From: Gymnopilus junonius
Taxonomy: Eukaryota; Basidiomycota; Agaricomycetes; Agaricales; Galerinaceae
Length of the DNA stretch: 64,000 nucleotides
Reading direction: 5' to 3'
Assembly (NCBI GenBank): GCA_015501075.1
Contig: JADNYJ010000019.1
Coordinates: forward strand, 124,001 to 188,000
Below are positions 48,079 through 59,900 of this stretch, piece after piece. Each line of letters opens with the position of its first letter. Positions within the stretch are counted from its first letter, which is position 1. The position numbers and the translations under genes were made by a program. Below the pieces are notes generated by a model, which worked only from the letters and a program-made list of their open reading frames with translations, was not told where the DNA came from and did not search any database.

Positions 48079-48387
48079 TCACAGTGTGGTCACCGTAAAT
48101 TTTGGAGCTCCGCTGAGCCGAAGTACGGCACATGCAGAGAGCTTAGTGTTGTCCAAGTGTTGTCGCCAAGTCCTCTGCTTACTATGAGCCTCCTTCACTG
48201 GTTTCCTGAAGTTATGATACCGGTTTCGTAGAGTCCCGTAGGGGAGGTCGTATTTCCTGGCGGCTTTTGACAGATCCATGTGGCCAGCACAGACTGCTGC
48301 ACATGCCTCCTCGATTCGTGTCTTGACATCGGGGTCATTGTAGTTAACGTGTTCCGGCTGTGTACGATAGACCTTTGCGCGAGTCAT
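48079..48387 (-). pseudogene. psq-type helix-turn-helix fragment, transposase-like N terminus
   Basis: Frame of 102 codons starting MTRAKVYRTQPEHVNYNDPD. The part ACAAVCAGHMDLSKAARKYD and LPYGTLRNRYHN is a helix-turn-helix of the psq class, found at the N terminus of pogo/Tc1-like transposases and related fungal DNA-binding proteins. After RKPVKEAHSKQRTW the frame continues without recognised sequence, and no DDE domain follows on the minus strand downstream. It is therefore a short solo HTH or a transposon remnant. The region around it is gene-poor. Confidence 0.45.
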
Positions 48388-49836
48388 GAGATAGAATACG
48401 GCCTAGCTAGTCGCTGAATCTGTCACTGAATCTGCTGCTGGCAGTGGTAAACATAATATCTAAGCGGAGCTTGAATGCGTATCACGCATGTCACCTCAAA
48501 ATGCACCCCCGTCATTCATTCTTCCTTCCCAGACACAACTCTCAAGCAATTGACCTAGAATTTGACATTTGAGCTCGTCTGAACCTCTGTAAAGTCTCTC
48601 TCAATTTCGGTGGCAGTGGGTGTTCAGGATCTGGCCCGATCTGGGTAACAATGTGTTTACATTAGCCATTTTGATGTAATGAGTTACTTGCATCCTCATT
48701 TCCCCCGTATCCGCTCATTTTTTTGCAACTCAAAAATACATGATTGTAAAGAGGAGAAGGTCTAGTATTTATGCCATTTTTTTCCGATACCAGGGAGAGA
48801 GCGGATGATACAAAAATTTGAACTTTTCAAACTCCCGATACTTTCAATGTCCCGATAAAGGATAGTACATGGCCAGCCTTGTAATTGACTCCAGCATTGA
48901 TGGCTTTTTTTAGACGAGCGAGCGAGCGAGTCCGTTCGGTGGTGATCTTAGGTGAATGTTTGGTTTTTATAAATTTCGGGTGTGCAAAACAATATGCAAG
49001 TCACTGTAGGCACTGACTCCGCCTCAACCACAACGCTTACTCTGCAAGCTTTTTGATAGTTTGCCTTAAAGTGGATATAAATGTGGTATATGCACATTAA
49101 GAGCTAAATCAAGCAATAAAATTCAACTGGAAAGCTCATTCTGTGTTTGGAGGAGGTTGGGATGGCCTGAAGGCAGAAGACAGACATACAACTAGGGAGA
49201 CGGAATGAGAGAGAAAAGTAGAGGAGAACGCGATTATAGAGGCACGGATTTCACTAAGTCGAATGTGACAAACAGTGACTCTGCAAAAGTCGGTCCGTTG
49301 CTACCAGCCGTTCTTGAACGTAGCTTGCGGAGTTTAAAAGAACGGTTGGTCACGAGCCTACCATTAAGTAAACTTATTTGGATAGATTTACGGTAAAGCC
49401 TGTAAAGCCAGATATTTTTAGCACGGACCCGAGATCAGAACTCATCCAGTTCTGGGCAAGGCGTGATGTGATGCGCACGCAGGTGATTGGGACCCACAAA
49501 GTAAAATATTGACCTTGTTTGGCGCCGTGTGCTTTCATACAAATTAGGTTAAGTAAGGTGATCAAACTATGCCCCGTAGCAGCAACTATCGATAAGTCAT
49601 AAAACTAACTTGCCATTCTTCTACATAGGTGACCTAAGTACACGAAAAAGATATCCTGCCAAAGGTGTTCGTACTAAACCCACGCCTTCTGATCAACTGA
49701 TCACTGACTGATTACCTTTCCATCAAGGAACCCGAATACTGGATTGTGACCAGTTGACCAGAGTTCACTGGATCAAGAGATCGCCCTCCCATCGAGCAGC
49801 AAAGAATATTGGCCATCTTCTGTCATCTAAATTGTT
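48388..49836. other. gene-poor intergenic region
   Basis: 1,449 bases without a convincing gene, AT-rich, with a short GCGA tandem run (about 48917-48930). It lies between an HTH fragment and a pseudogene, so it may be older transposon-derived DNA, but nothing identifiable remains. Confidence 0.35.
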
Positions 49837-50688
49837 ATGGACCCTGACCCACCTGCATCAGAAGACTTCTTATCTACTCTTTGCAGTCACTCTATGACTA
49901 TCAGCCGATCACATTGACTATCTCTGGTGCTTTGTTCTCACACACACTTCCGTGTCTTCTGAAGCATCAACACGCGGTTTCCTGGGCCCAACCGATTACC
50001 ATATCTCTGCGTACCCCAGACGCAGATACTGCGAACTGGGCTCTCCATGCTTCATCTATTTGGGTATCTTCGGTATACCTCACAGACCATATTGACAAAT
50101 TGGATCTGGAATTTCATATGAAATCAAGATTTGCCGAAGATCCTATAAGAATGCTGGAACTAGGCGCGTCAGCAGGGCTTCCGAGCACAGCGATTGCCAA
50201 GATGTACCCTATGCTTTTGGTTACCGCGACCGATTACCCTGATGAGGGGCTACTCAGAACCTTATCCGGGAATGTGGAAAAAAACGGTGTGGCGCAGCGA
50301 TGTAGAGTTATGTCCTTTGATTGGGCAACTGACCCATCGCATATCCTCCAAGATAACCAAAAATTCGACGTCGTGATTGCCGCCAATACTCTTTGGAATC
50401 CTGGTTTACATTCAATTTTCATCAAGGCACTGAGATCTACCACGAAGAAGGCATCTTCATCCCGTATACACCTTGTTGTGGGCCTGCACACAGAGATATA
50501 CTATCCAAGGGTTTCTCAATAAGGTCATGGCTTCCGGATTTCAGCTTGAAAGTCTCGAAGAGATGTCAGTTTCTGGTTCAGTTACAAGAACGTGGCAAAT
50601 TTCACGTGAGGCAGAGGACGATTAGGAAAGAAGACGTTGGGTAATATGGATACAGTTGAAGTGGAATAAGTCAGAGTTATACATATAG
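49837..50688 (+). pseudogene. methyltransferase (Nnt1/EFM7-like), broken
   Basis: The family is an S-adenosylmethionine-dependent methyltransferase (nicotinamide N-methyltransferase-like; yeast EFM7 methylates elongation factor EF1A). The start MDPDPPASEDFLST (ATG 49837) is followed, in another frame, by SLYDYQPITLTISGALF, NWALHASSIWVSSVYLTDHI and the SAM-binding LELGASAGLPSTAIAKMYPM. Next come DYPDEGLLRTLSGNVEKNGV, FDVVIAANTLWNPGLHSIF and IHLVVGLHTE. Lesions: a one-base shift near 49880, a frame change near 50495 (two bases short or one extra), and a TAG at 50623-50625 in the final frame, whose sequence RRWVIWIQLKWN still resembles the family. Three separate breaks make a functional product unlikely. 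Confidence 0.75.
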
Positions 50689-50939
50689 AAGTAGAAAAAG
50701 AGGAACTGGATCTGTACAATCTTTCGAGGAATGGAGAATTATGTATCTACGTGAGGTCCGTTTGTCCTGGATACGTACAAAGAGACATTCATGGAAATCA
50801 AGTAAAGAGACACAGAAGGATCAGGAAAAATGGGTGTTGAATGACGGAGTTTAGTTCTTAACCCAATGACAATCGGAGTGGCTCACATAGTACGTACATT
50901 GAGAAACTCACAATTAGAAATAAGTTGACAGTCCAGTTT

Positions 50940-52675
50940 CTATAGGGAAGGGTGATATTGATTATCGTGACGAGGGCGCGGGACACCAAAAGTGAGGATG
51001 TTGACTGGTTTTATATCTCCGCGATTCTCCTGTACCAAAATTAGCAACATTTCACATAGGATAATAAGAATGACAGTACCAATAAAACGACGATGTTGTC
51101 TTCCGTAGCACAGATCCTTTCCACTGGAAGGCCTTGAGTAGTAGCTGATGGGAAGTCGCGGTACGTTTCGATAGGCCTCAGAATTGACATCTTGCCGATG
51201 AGAGTCCACATCTTCGTCAACGGAGTAGTAAGTTCGGTGTTGGGAGAAAAATCAATGACGCTAAGCCTGGAGTATCCTCGACTGCAACAGGTGCCATCTC
51301 TTTCGATATAGATGATTCGATTTCCGACTACTTGAGGGATACCGACGACAGTACTGTTTTGAATCTCTTTGATAAGGCAAAACTGGTTCCAGTAGCTCCA
51401 GGGTACGGAGCGCCTATCGGCGTACGACGTGCGCCTGAAAAAGGATTCGTTGATGAACATCCAGTGCATTCCATTGCCAGTGGGACCAGTCTGCTTGGCC
51501 ATGAGGAGTAGAACACGAGCGGATGGGTCAGGGTAGAAAAGGACGTTGGATGGCATTGGTACATCATTGTTTGGAACCGTATTACGGCCAAAGCGCATCG
51601 TTGATTTTGCCCAAATCGGCGGAAGTTCGTATTCGCGTTCAATTGCCACATTTCGCATGTCGTAAATGTTATAAAGATAGAGCATTATCTTTCCATGGAC
51701 CTTTCTAACACCAAGGAGATGATAGGCGTTGAGAAGAATTACGTCCTGCTCTTCCATCCACTGCGAAGTGCAATTGAGTTTGAATGACAAATGCTCGACG
51801 TAAGTAGACTCACCATGGCCTGGAATGTGGACCAATCCATTAACAAATGTTTTGTAAGTCCACCAGCAAACTCCAAGGTTACGATGATGCGACTGCCACA
51901 AATGACTATAGAGACGCTGGAAACGGGCTGAGTGACATGAGTGGAGCAATCGTAATAGGGAGAAGATGCGTTGGGGTGTTTGTCAAATGTCCTTAAATCG
52001 CGGATTTTAAGGCGTAAACCAATCTGGCCACCTGGACCGCTAGAATACTCGGTCAGATCAACCGAAAAAGTCATAGTTACAGTAGTTGACTGACGCGTAA
52101 GTCTGGCTGGCCACTACAAGAGACTGCAAAGAATCGATTGCAACACAGTCAGCTTGTGGACTGGTATTAAACTGCAAATATTGCGTCTGAGATGGGGGAA
52201 GACCTGTGCGACAAGAGGGAAGCTCAATCAAATTTAAAGATTGATTTCCGACATAATATAGGAAATTTCCAGAGACGTCGACTTGAGTTGCGTTGGCAGG
52301 AACGGGAATTTTCTGTTCATCAGTCCAGTGGAGCCTTGGCCAATCTTTCTTATACGCGAGCAAGAGCTGAAGGCGAAACAAAGGCCCACGGACAGAGTGT
52401 GGACCATCTTTCATTCCAACCACTGCAAGCTCGAACTTGTAACGGAGGTGTTGGAACTCTATTACGAGCTCATAAACTCTCTGGAATGCCTGAAATATTT
52501 CGCGACTAGGTAAGTTCAATCTGCAATCAAAATTTTGAAAGAAGGCCATACCTGGCATGTCTTGTACAGGCTCACAGGGTCGAGTTTCCCCAGGATTAAC
52601 ATGAGGACATCGTTGGAGACCCTGTAGCGCTTGATAGTTGTAACTCGATGGGGCATCTTGTACTGGTGTCCTCAT
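50940..52675 (-). CDS. F-box/beta-propeller-like hypothetical protein
   Basis: Multi-exon minus-strand gene. One exon (52058-52675) reads GPLFRLQLLLAYKKDWPRLH, ATQVDVSGNFLYYVGNQSL and LQFNTSPQADCVAIDSLQSL. These resemble propeller-like blades of fungal F-box proteins. The next frame, from 52074 (MTFSVDLTEYSSGPGGQIGL), continues GLRLKIRDLRTFDKHPNASS and splices after STFQAM into WMEEQDVILLNAYHLLGV. The last introns lead to VERICATEDNIVVLL joined to ENRGDIKPVNILTFG, ending NQYHPSL. The step near 52070 requires a one-base shift or an unseen intron. No F-box was found; a start further upstream, within 52676-53300, is possible. Confidence 0.55.
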
Positions 52676-53351
52676 CCTTCTCCTCGAAGATTTTATACCC
52701 GTTCATATCGTCAACGAAGAAGAAAAAAACAAGAAAAAAGGCCGTTGCTGAGCGATGGTGCAGTCGAACCAGATTTTTGTGAAACAAAATTGACAGAGGT
52801 CGTATTATCTTCATCGTGATACAAGACTAGGGAACGGTTGAAAAGTATGTCCTCGGCAGGCAGTCGATATTGTGTAGCGGCGAGAGTCTTTTGTGGAAAA
52901 AAAATTGCGTCTCGTAGCATCTTGTAAAGGGTGCCATGTCAACGGAATTGAGTTTGGACTTGGAGTAGAAGGTTTTGGTGATGAGGGATACTTACGTCGG
53001 ATGGGCAAGAGAAGCGCGAAAACTTGAACAATAAGAGCCTGATGGCGGGGAAGGAATTCCCAAAGTAGTGGCAGGACCCATACGGCAGGAGAGGACCAAG
53101 GATTAGGACAGGAATATGGTAGGCCAGAATTATGAAGAATAGACCATTTATTTGATTGTTTTAAAGGCGCAACGATGGAGGAGCAGTTCAAAATGAAGCC
53201 GTATGTGTTTCGGCAACTTTTAGAAATCAGATCCATTCCAGATTGCCGATCTGCTGACAAAGCGATCGACCTGCTGTCGTCACTGTCTGTTTCCAGGCCC
53301 AACCTCTTTACAAATTACAGCTCCCTCTTCTCTTATCATTAGGCGCCCTTC
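52676..53351. other. upstream region, possible further 5' exons
   Basis: 676 bases between the F-box-like gene and CRIPT. Minus-strand frames (for example 52811-53302) may hold 5' exons of the former, such as an F-box, but none shows a recognisable motif. The CRIPT promoter is at the right end. Confidence 0.35.
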
Positions 53352-53812
53352 ATGGTCTGCAGGAAGTGTGAATCGGTAATGTCTTTTGTTTTTATTTATC
53401 TTTCCTGCCCTCACCATATATCCTTAGAAACTGTCAAAAGTAGCCGCCCCCGACCCTTTTACATCCAGCTCTGCAAGCATCAAGGAGGGCACAAGGAAAG
53501 TCGGCGAAAACAAGCTTTTATCTCGACCCGGTTCTTCAAAGAATCGTTTCCAGGCAAGCGACTTCTTCTTTGACTTAACCAGCGACCCTTATTGACGTTC
53601 ACAAAAAGCCATATCAGGGCAAGTGCAAAGATTGTAAACAGCCGGTCACGCAGAATAAGGCCAAGTATTGTCATGGTACGTCGCCGCCGATGATGTATTC
53701 CAGACAAACTAGCTAACCTCTCGTTCAAGGTTGTGCCTACAAGAAAGGTCTATGTTCGATTTGTGGTAAACAGATCCTCGATACCACAGGCTATGTCATG
53801 TCTAGCAAATGA
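53352..53812 (+). CDS. CRIPT: CRIPT, cysteine-rich zinc protein
   Basis: Small conserved eukaryotic protein, associated with the minor spliceosome in recent work and with PDZ binding in animals. Exons give MVCRKCES, then KLSKVAAPDPF, VGENKLLSRPGSSKNRFQ, PYQGKCKDCKQPVTQNKAKY, CHGCAYKKGLCSICGKQILD and finally TTGYVMSSK. The CxxC pairs (VCRKC, KCKDC, HGCAYKKGLC, SICG) match the family's zinc ligands in order, and the length is about 100 residues. The second intron, 53554-53608, begins with GC rather than GT. The stop at 53812 lies only 167 bases from the convergent DNMT5 stop. Confidence 0.93.
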
Positions 53813-53978
53813 ACCCGTTTGGCTAATCAAATCCTTCTAATTATTTTGTTGTTGGGTTGGCATGGGATACGGATCGGTATGGGTATAGAATGTGTACGAT
53901 TATAATCAGATATGTACGTCCGAAGTGCAAAACAACGTTTACAAAGCGCTAAAGCAAAGACAAAGACCAAGATATTCT

Positions 53979-56900
53979 CTAACTGACTGGTGCAAGAGCC
54001 TTCTTCCTCTGCTCGTAAATCTCCTGGTCGATCGTATCACTCGTCAAATATCTCCAAACTGTGACATGCTTGCTCTGGCCGTAACGAACCAAACGACCTA
54101 CGGCTTGCGTTTCACAAGCCGTGTAAATTTCTTGTGATGGCGCGAGAAGGGGAGAGAGGAAGATAGCGTGGTTGGCGGATGTCAGGTTAGCACCACTAGC
54201 ACTTTCATCCATGACGTTCAGTAACAGAACTCGCTCCTTGCTGTCATTCTGGAATTGTTCAAGGCTCTTGCTCTTCTGAGGAGCCGATCCCTTGATTTCG
54301 AGATATTTAATGCCATGTTCGGTGAATGCTTCAGCAACTTTCTTCATCAAGTCGGGGAATTGGACGAAAACCAGAACACGTTCGCTCTTAGGAACACGTT
54401 TCCTGTTTGCATATTAGTCGGTCTGTTACTAGGTCTCCATATGAAATAAACGCGTACTTGATCAACTCAACAACGCTTTCCAGCTTCATGCCAAAGTGAC
54501 GTCCTTTACCGTGGCGTTCAACATCGTCTACTCCAAGGGTCTCGGCTTTGACAACATTGATAACACGAGCCGCTGATTTGCATTGTCCAGACGCTGCATA
54601 GACACATTCTTCCTTCTCCGCGCAGCTTGTTACGCAGGGCAAGCACCCCATATGGCCGCAAGAAGAGAGAACTGCAATCTCGGCCATAGGAAGTTTCTTT
54701 CTCTTGCAGCTTGGGCAAGAAGCTGCGAGTGGCGTATCGGTCTGTTTCTGAAGGTCGCGCACCACCGTAAAATATCGTAAGGATCGAATTCGACCGACAA
54801 GTTCCTTTGTAAGTCGCCTTATTTCGTGAGTCTTTTCACGGTGAGCCCAAATGCGTTCCTTCAGTTTATTGGAGAGAGAAATTTCCTGTTGCTTCGCCTT
54901 TGCCTTGGGCGTTCCTGTACCTGCCTCGTCAAGTAGTTCAACCACCATATCTGTCGCGTCCTTGTCGTCTACGCCCTCTGTTCGAGATATGCGGACGTAT
55001 TCAATGAACATAGATTCTTGACCGACGTTGCCAAGCTCCTTTTCCCGCTTAACGCCGTCTTTGATTGCCTGCAGTAACTCCTTTCTGCATTGATCTAACT
55101 GCCTTTGCCGCTCTTGAACGATGACATCGCAAGCCTTCATGGCGTTTTCATTCGACGTCTCTAGATCGAAGTGGGAACAACGCTTCAGCAAGGCTTCCTC
55201 GGCAGACCTGGAGATGTCCCGTCAAAAATTATTGCCCTGAAATGGGTATAATATTGGCCAACTTACTTGCTTTCGCCCAGTGATTGAGCGAGCCGCTTTT
55301 CTCTGTCGCTTTCGGTCTTCTTTCCACGCTTGATGGTCATATCAAGGGAACGTAGATGATGTTCGAGCTCAAGGTATATGGCGCGCTCCGCAGCTGGAAG
55401 GATGATCGTTTCTGTCTTCGCTGTCCAGGGAATTTCATCAATCTCAGCAATGTTCTGATATCGCTTGTATCAATAACCTTACAACGAATAAAGCGGGAAG
55501 TATTACCTGACGAACGAATTGGTCTAGGAACTTCTGGCCAATGGTATGACGATGAGCATGCCATTGTAGAGTATGGACCTCGCGGAAAGAATGGAAACGT
55601 TCAACAGCTATCGAAGAGGTATTAAAAAACTAGCAAGGAAGGCAGAGGATCGAGACATACAGGTTTGCTCACGGCAGCGTTTTTTCACCTCAGCAGATTG
55701 TCCTTCGCCATCATCATCAACACCCAAATGGATATTCAGGAACGCAGCGATGGTCTTCAAGGCTGCAAAATCGTGGATGGGAGGTGTTCCAGAAAGGACC
55801 CACTGTCTGTCGGCGGTCAGGTTCGTAACCAAAGCATGCACTTTTCCATCTAGATAGGTGTACTCATCCACCACAACGCGAGCAAAGTGGAACAATTCGA
55901 AGGGAGGTGCATGCATAAATGTCCACTCGCCTTGCACAGCCCTGGAACCCAGTTTCCAAGGATCACTATCCGCCCTTTTAGCTTTCTTCGCTGGCCGTTC
56001 CGTATCGTCAACAACTTTCTTATTTGTTGCCTTCTTCTTTCCGGGCTTGCTCGCAGGTTCATCAATGTCCATGTCATCGTTTCCGGTGTCTTCAGACTCT
56101 TCACCTGCTTTACGCTTTGGTTTAGTTTTCGGAATGACTTTCGCTTTGCTCTTTGCCTTTGGAGCTCTTTTGCTTTTCGGGCTGTCGTCCTCGCTTTCTG
56201 CGAAATCAGACTCCATTTCGACGTCGGAATCGTCATCCTCAGAACTTTCCTCATAGTCGGAGGACGGTGAGCCGCGTTTTACGATTCTGCGCTTCCTGGA
56301 CAACACCTTCGAGAGCTGGCCTGAAGTACCGTTAGTTGGAACTTCGCTCTCTGACTCATCGCCGTCATCCGAAACGATGACTACTTGTTTGATGGAAGTA
56401 CGACGTTTTCGCTTGCGGGTTCTAATCTCTTCCGAATTTTCGTCATCGTCTTTTCCTGGCGAAGAAGGAACCGAACTGCGATCGCTCGTTGCCGTCCTTT
56501 TCTTGGCTCTGACTGGAATAACAACTTCCATAATGAGGCCGTCAGCAGTCGGTTTAGCAAGTCCCTGGGGTGTACTCGCAGCTTCCTTTTGCACTTCAGA
56601 TCGTTTCTCTATCGCATCCGCGGCATCACGATAAGATTTTCCCTTCAGCCTTTTTGAAAGGACCAGCGAAGCCGCCGCCAGCTCTTCTTCGACTGCAAAA
56701 ACCGATTAATATCAAGATGGACTTTAATGTAAATCGTTCACACTTACGTCTCTTCTGGATGTTTTTGATTTCATTCAAAACAGCCAGTGACCCTTCATCC
56801 CTCAGGAGATCCACCTGCTTCCTTAGCGAGCTCAACGACTTCTCCAGCTGAGCATTAAAATGTCGACCATCATTGGATGGTAGTTCGCCAGCTCCAGCCA

Positions 56901-59900
56901 GAAGTCGTAGATTGTCAAGATAAACATTGCTCTTGAAAATGTTTGAAGCAACGACAATTATATCCGCATCCTGAACGTCTTCAATTTTGGCCGAGTTGAG
57001 GTTGGAAACCGTTGATATAACAAGAACTTTGAAATGATCGCCAGTAAACTTCTTCACTTCCGAATTCCATTGTCTGGTTAAATGAGGTGGAACGATTATC
57101 AATGTACCTTTCACGTGGATTTTGCCCGGAATTTGTTGTCGTTTGGAAAATTCCTTCACGACGCTTTTTGAAGTGCAGTCGATGAGGCCCAACGTAATTG
57201 CCGTCTTCCCGTAACCCACCTGATCTGCAAGGACTCCGCCCCTGATCCGCACAGGCCGTTGAGCGCGACCTTCAGCCCGCCAACCAAGAGGATCTAGCAT
57301 AGCTTCTGAAATCTCCTCTTCAACAAAGGGGCAAGCTTCAGGAGATTCTTGGTGGATCATCCACTCAAGTGACCGTAGTTGTTCTTTCCGAAGGGGTATC
57401 TTGAAGCTAGGTGGCTGAGCATGCTCTTTGTCTCGTTTGTTACTCATGATAATGAACTTGGGAAGGTTCAAAGTGGCTGCAGGAGTAAAGCTCGTGTCTA
57501 GCCTCCAAGACAGCGTGATTTTTCCTGTGCGATTCTTAGTGGGCAGACGAGAGATGGCACGGTGGATTATCGATGGAATGTTGACGCCAACCCTAACCAA
57601 TCCTGTGTCATCGTCTGAAAGCTTGAGCTGTGTAACGAAGGGGTTCGGCCGCCTTTTCAGGCATCGCTCATATTCGCCTGCTTGTACGGGATCCTCGACA
57701 GCAACAATCTTTTTGACAGACTGCACCCAACGCAATTCAGGTGCGCTAGGAGCACATCGCTCACAATTAAATCCATCGTGACTAGAGTCAATTTGTTGCC
57801 AAGATCGGAAGTTTTCATCGACATGGCGGACGCGCTCTAATAGCCAGGCCAAGGCCTTGAACGCACTACGTTCGTGGATTTTGTCGACGTCGGCCCAGGT
57901 ACCTCGGGGCCATTCAGAGCCAGCCTGTCCCCTCAAAGGCACTTGGCAGGTCAGCAGTGCATAAGCATCGCGGCATGCTTCATTGGTGACAGGAATGTCC
58001 AGAGTCTTGGCCGGAATTCCGAATAAAGCATCTTGTCCAATAGAAGGCTATGATACCCATTATTAATCCTAGGGAAGCAGCGAGACAGTACTCTACATAC
58101 CTGAAGATGCACAGAATCAACTGGCACCCATGTGAATGGAAAAATGCAAGAAACTACTTCCTCACCATCCCTGCTCGACTGTCTCCAAGTAGTGTCAAGC
58201 TTGCAAATAATCGGACGACATTCTTGATATTCCAGACGTCGTGTGCTGATTGAGAAGACAAAACAATCTTCAGAGTCGTTTGTACGATGAGGGTCAAAGA
58301 GCATGAATAGTGGTGGCAAATCGTCGGATTCGTCATCAACTTTCTTGTGCAGAGCTGAATTCGCAGTTCCGCATTTGTCCAGAAGACTGTAGATACCCGA
58401 AATGTCTCGGTCTAGCTTCGAAATATCGCCATGCTCAACACTGATCTTCAGTTTGGAATGGACCAACTTATTCTTGAATTCCTCTCCAACCAGGCCTAGG
58501 CGAGCTTCCCAAGAAGGTACCAGGTCGCCTAGTCCCTGAATCTTGATAGGGATCGTCGAAACGAAAGGCAGAGCGAATTGCCAACGTCCTTTGAGTAAGT
58601 CATTTTCGCAAGTAAATCTTCCGACCGGCAACTGAAGAATCTGACGAATTTCTGCGTTAGCTGGCGCGGTGGCTTCAGGCACAGCGTATAAGCACCATTC
58701 AGGCTGTCGGGGATTGAGAGAAAGTTCCAATGTAGCATCGGACGATTGGTAAATAGCGCTCCAGATTTCCTGCCGTTTGATTTCCACGAAGCGGAGCTCT
58801 GAGCCTGCAGCTTTCAAAACCGCGGCACACCAAGCGGACCACCGAGATTTGGGGATGGTCGTGTCAGCACCAATTAATTTATCTAGCAACCCTTGGGTGA
58901 CATCTGTAAGAGATAAGCACATGGGAAGGGTCGCCTTGAGCTTTTTGGAGAAATCGGAAGGATGAATGCGAGGACATTTGCCCGTATCGATAGGCTGTGG
59001 GTTATGTTCCGGGCGGCCACCACATTTCTTGCAGAAAGAGCTTCCACAATCCACGCACTGGAAAAGGGGCCGGGTGGTCATGTCTATTCGTCCTTCACAC
59101 GTACAGAGACGTTTGCTTTTTTCTGCTTGAACAAGAAGTTCGGAAAACGATGACGTCTGCGTGGAAGAAAGGTCCAGTGGCTTCTGCACCAGATTCTCTT
59201 CGCCCACGATGCCACTCTGAGACAACTCTGAATGAGAGTCCACTTCCATAGCATCTGGTCTCGCCTCTGAGGGTTCAGCACCACTTCTAGATTCATACGT
59301 TTGAGTATCAAGGCCCTCTTTCAACAGGCTCTTGCTGGTGACAAGGGCTGCCAAAATACAGGCTCCTACAACAGTTGTCGACATGGCATTACCTGCCAAG
59401 TCTGCCAAGTTGTCTTCCGTCTCGCGAGTAAGAAGGAGTTTGTCCACTGGAAGGCCTTGCATGGATAGTGCCTCAAGCCCAACCATAGGTCCACCACGAT
59501 TTGTAATATAGGGAATCATGGATGGTGTGAGGCATGGACAAATCCCTACTTTATTTGAACCAATCGTTCGATCGACGTTCTGAGAAAGATTCCATACTTG
59601 TCTGGACAGAAAATCAGTGTCCTGCTAGAAATGCACAGGAATTAACATGACTTACGTTTTATAACTTGGGTCGACGCCCTTCGTAGCGGACCTTAAGAGA
59701 CTGATGTCCATGAGATCCCAAACTCGTTCGACTTGACCAACACCCCAATCGTTCCAAGCGAAGTCAGGAAGCTTGCAAAAACCGCCTGCCCAAAATGAGT
59801 GCATGGCCTGGAGGGAAGTGACGAACCGTACCTTCATCCCAACTAGTGAGAGGGCGTTTAGAGCCCAAAGCCTCTTCAAGTCTTGCTCGCTGGTGGCGGG

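Noticed and set aside
48917..48930. GCGA tandem run
   Set aside because: A very short simple repeat with no sign of function.
53554..53608. CRIPT intron as a U12-type intron
   Set aside because: The GCAAGC donor lacks the U12 consensus; it fits a GC-AG major-type intron.
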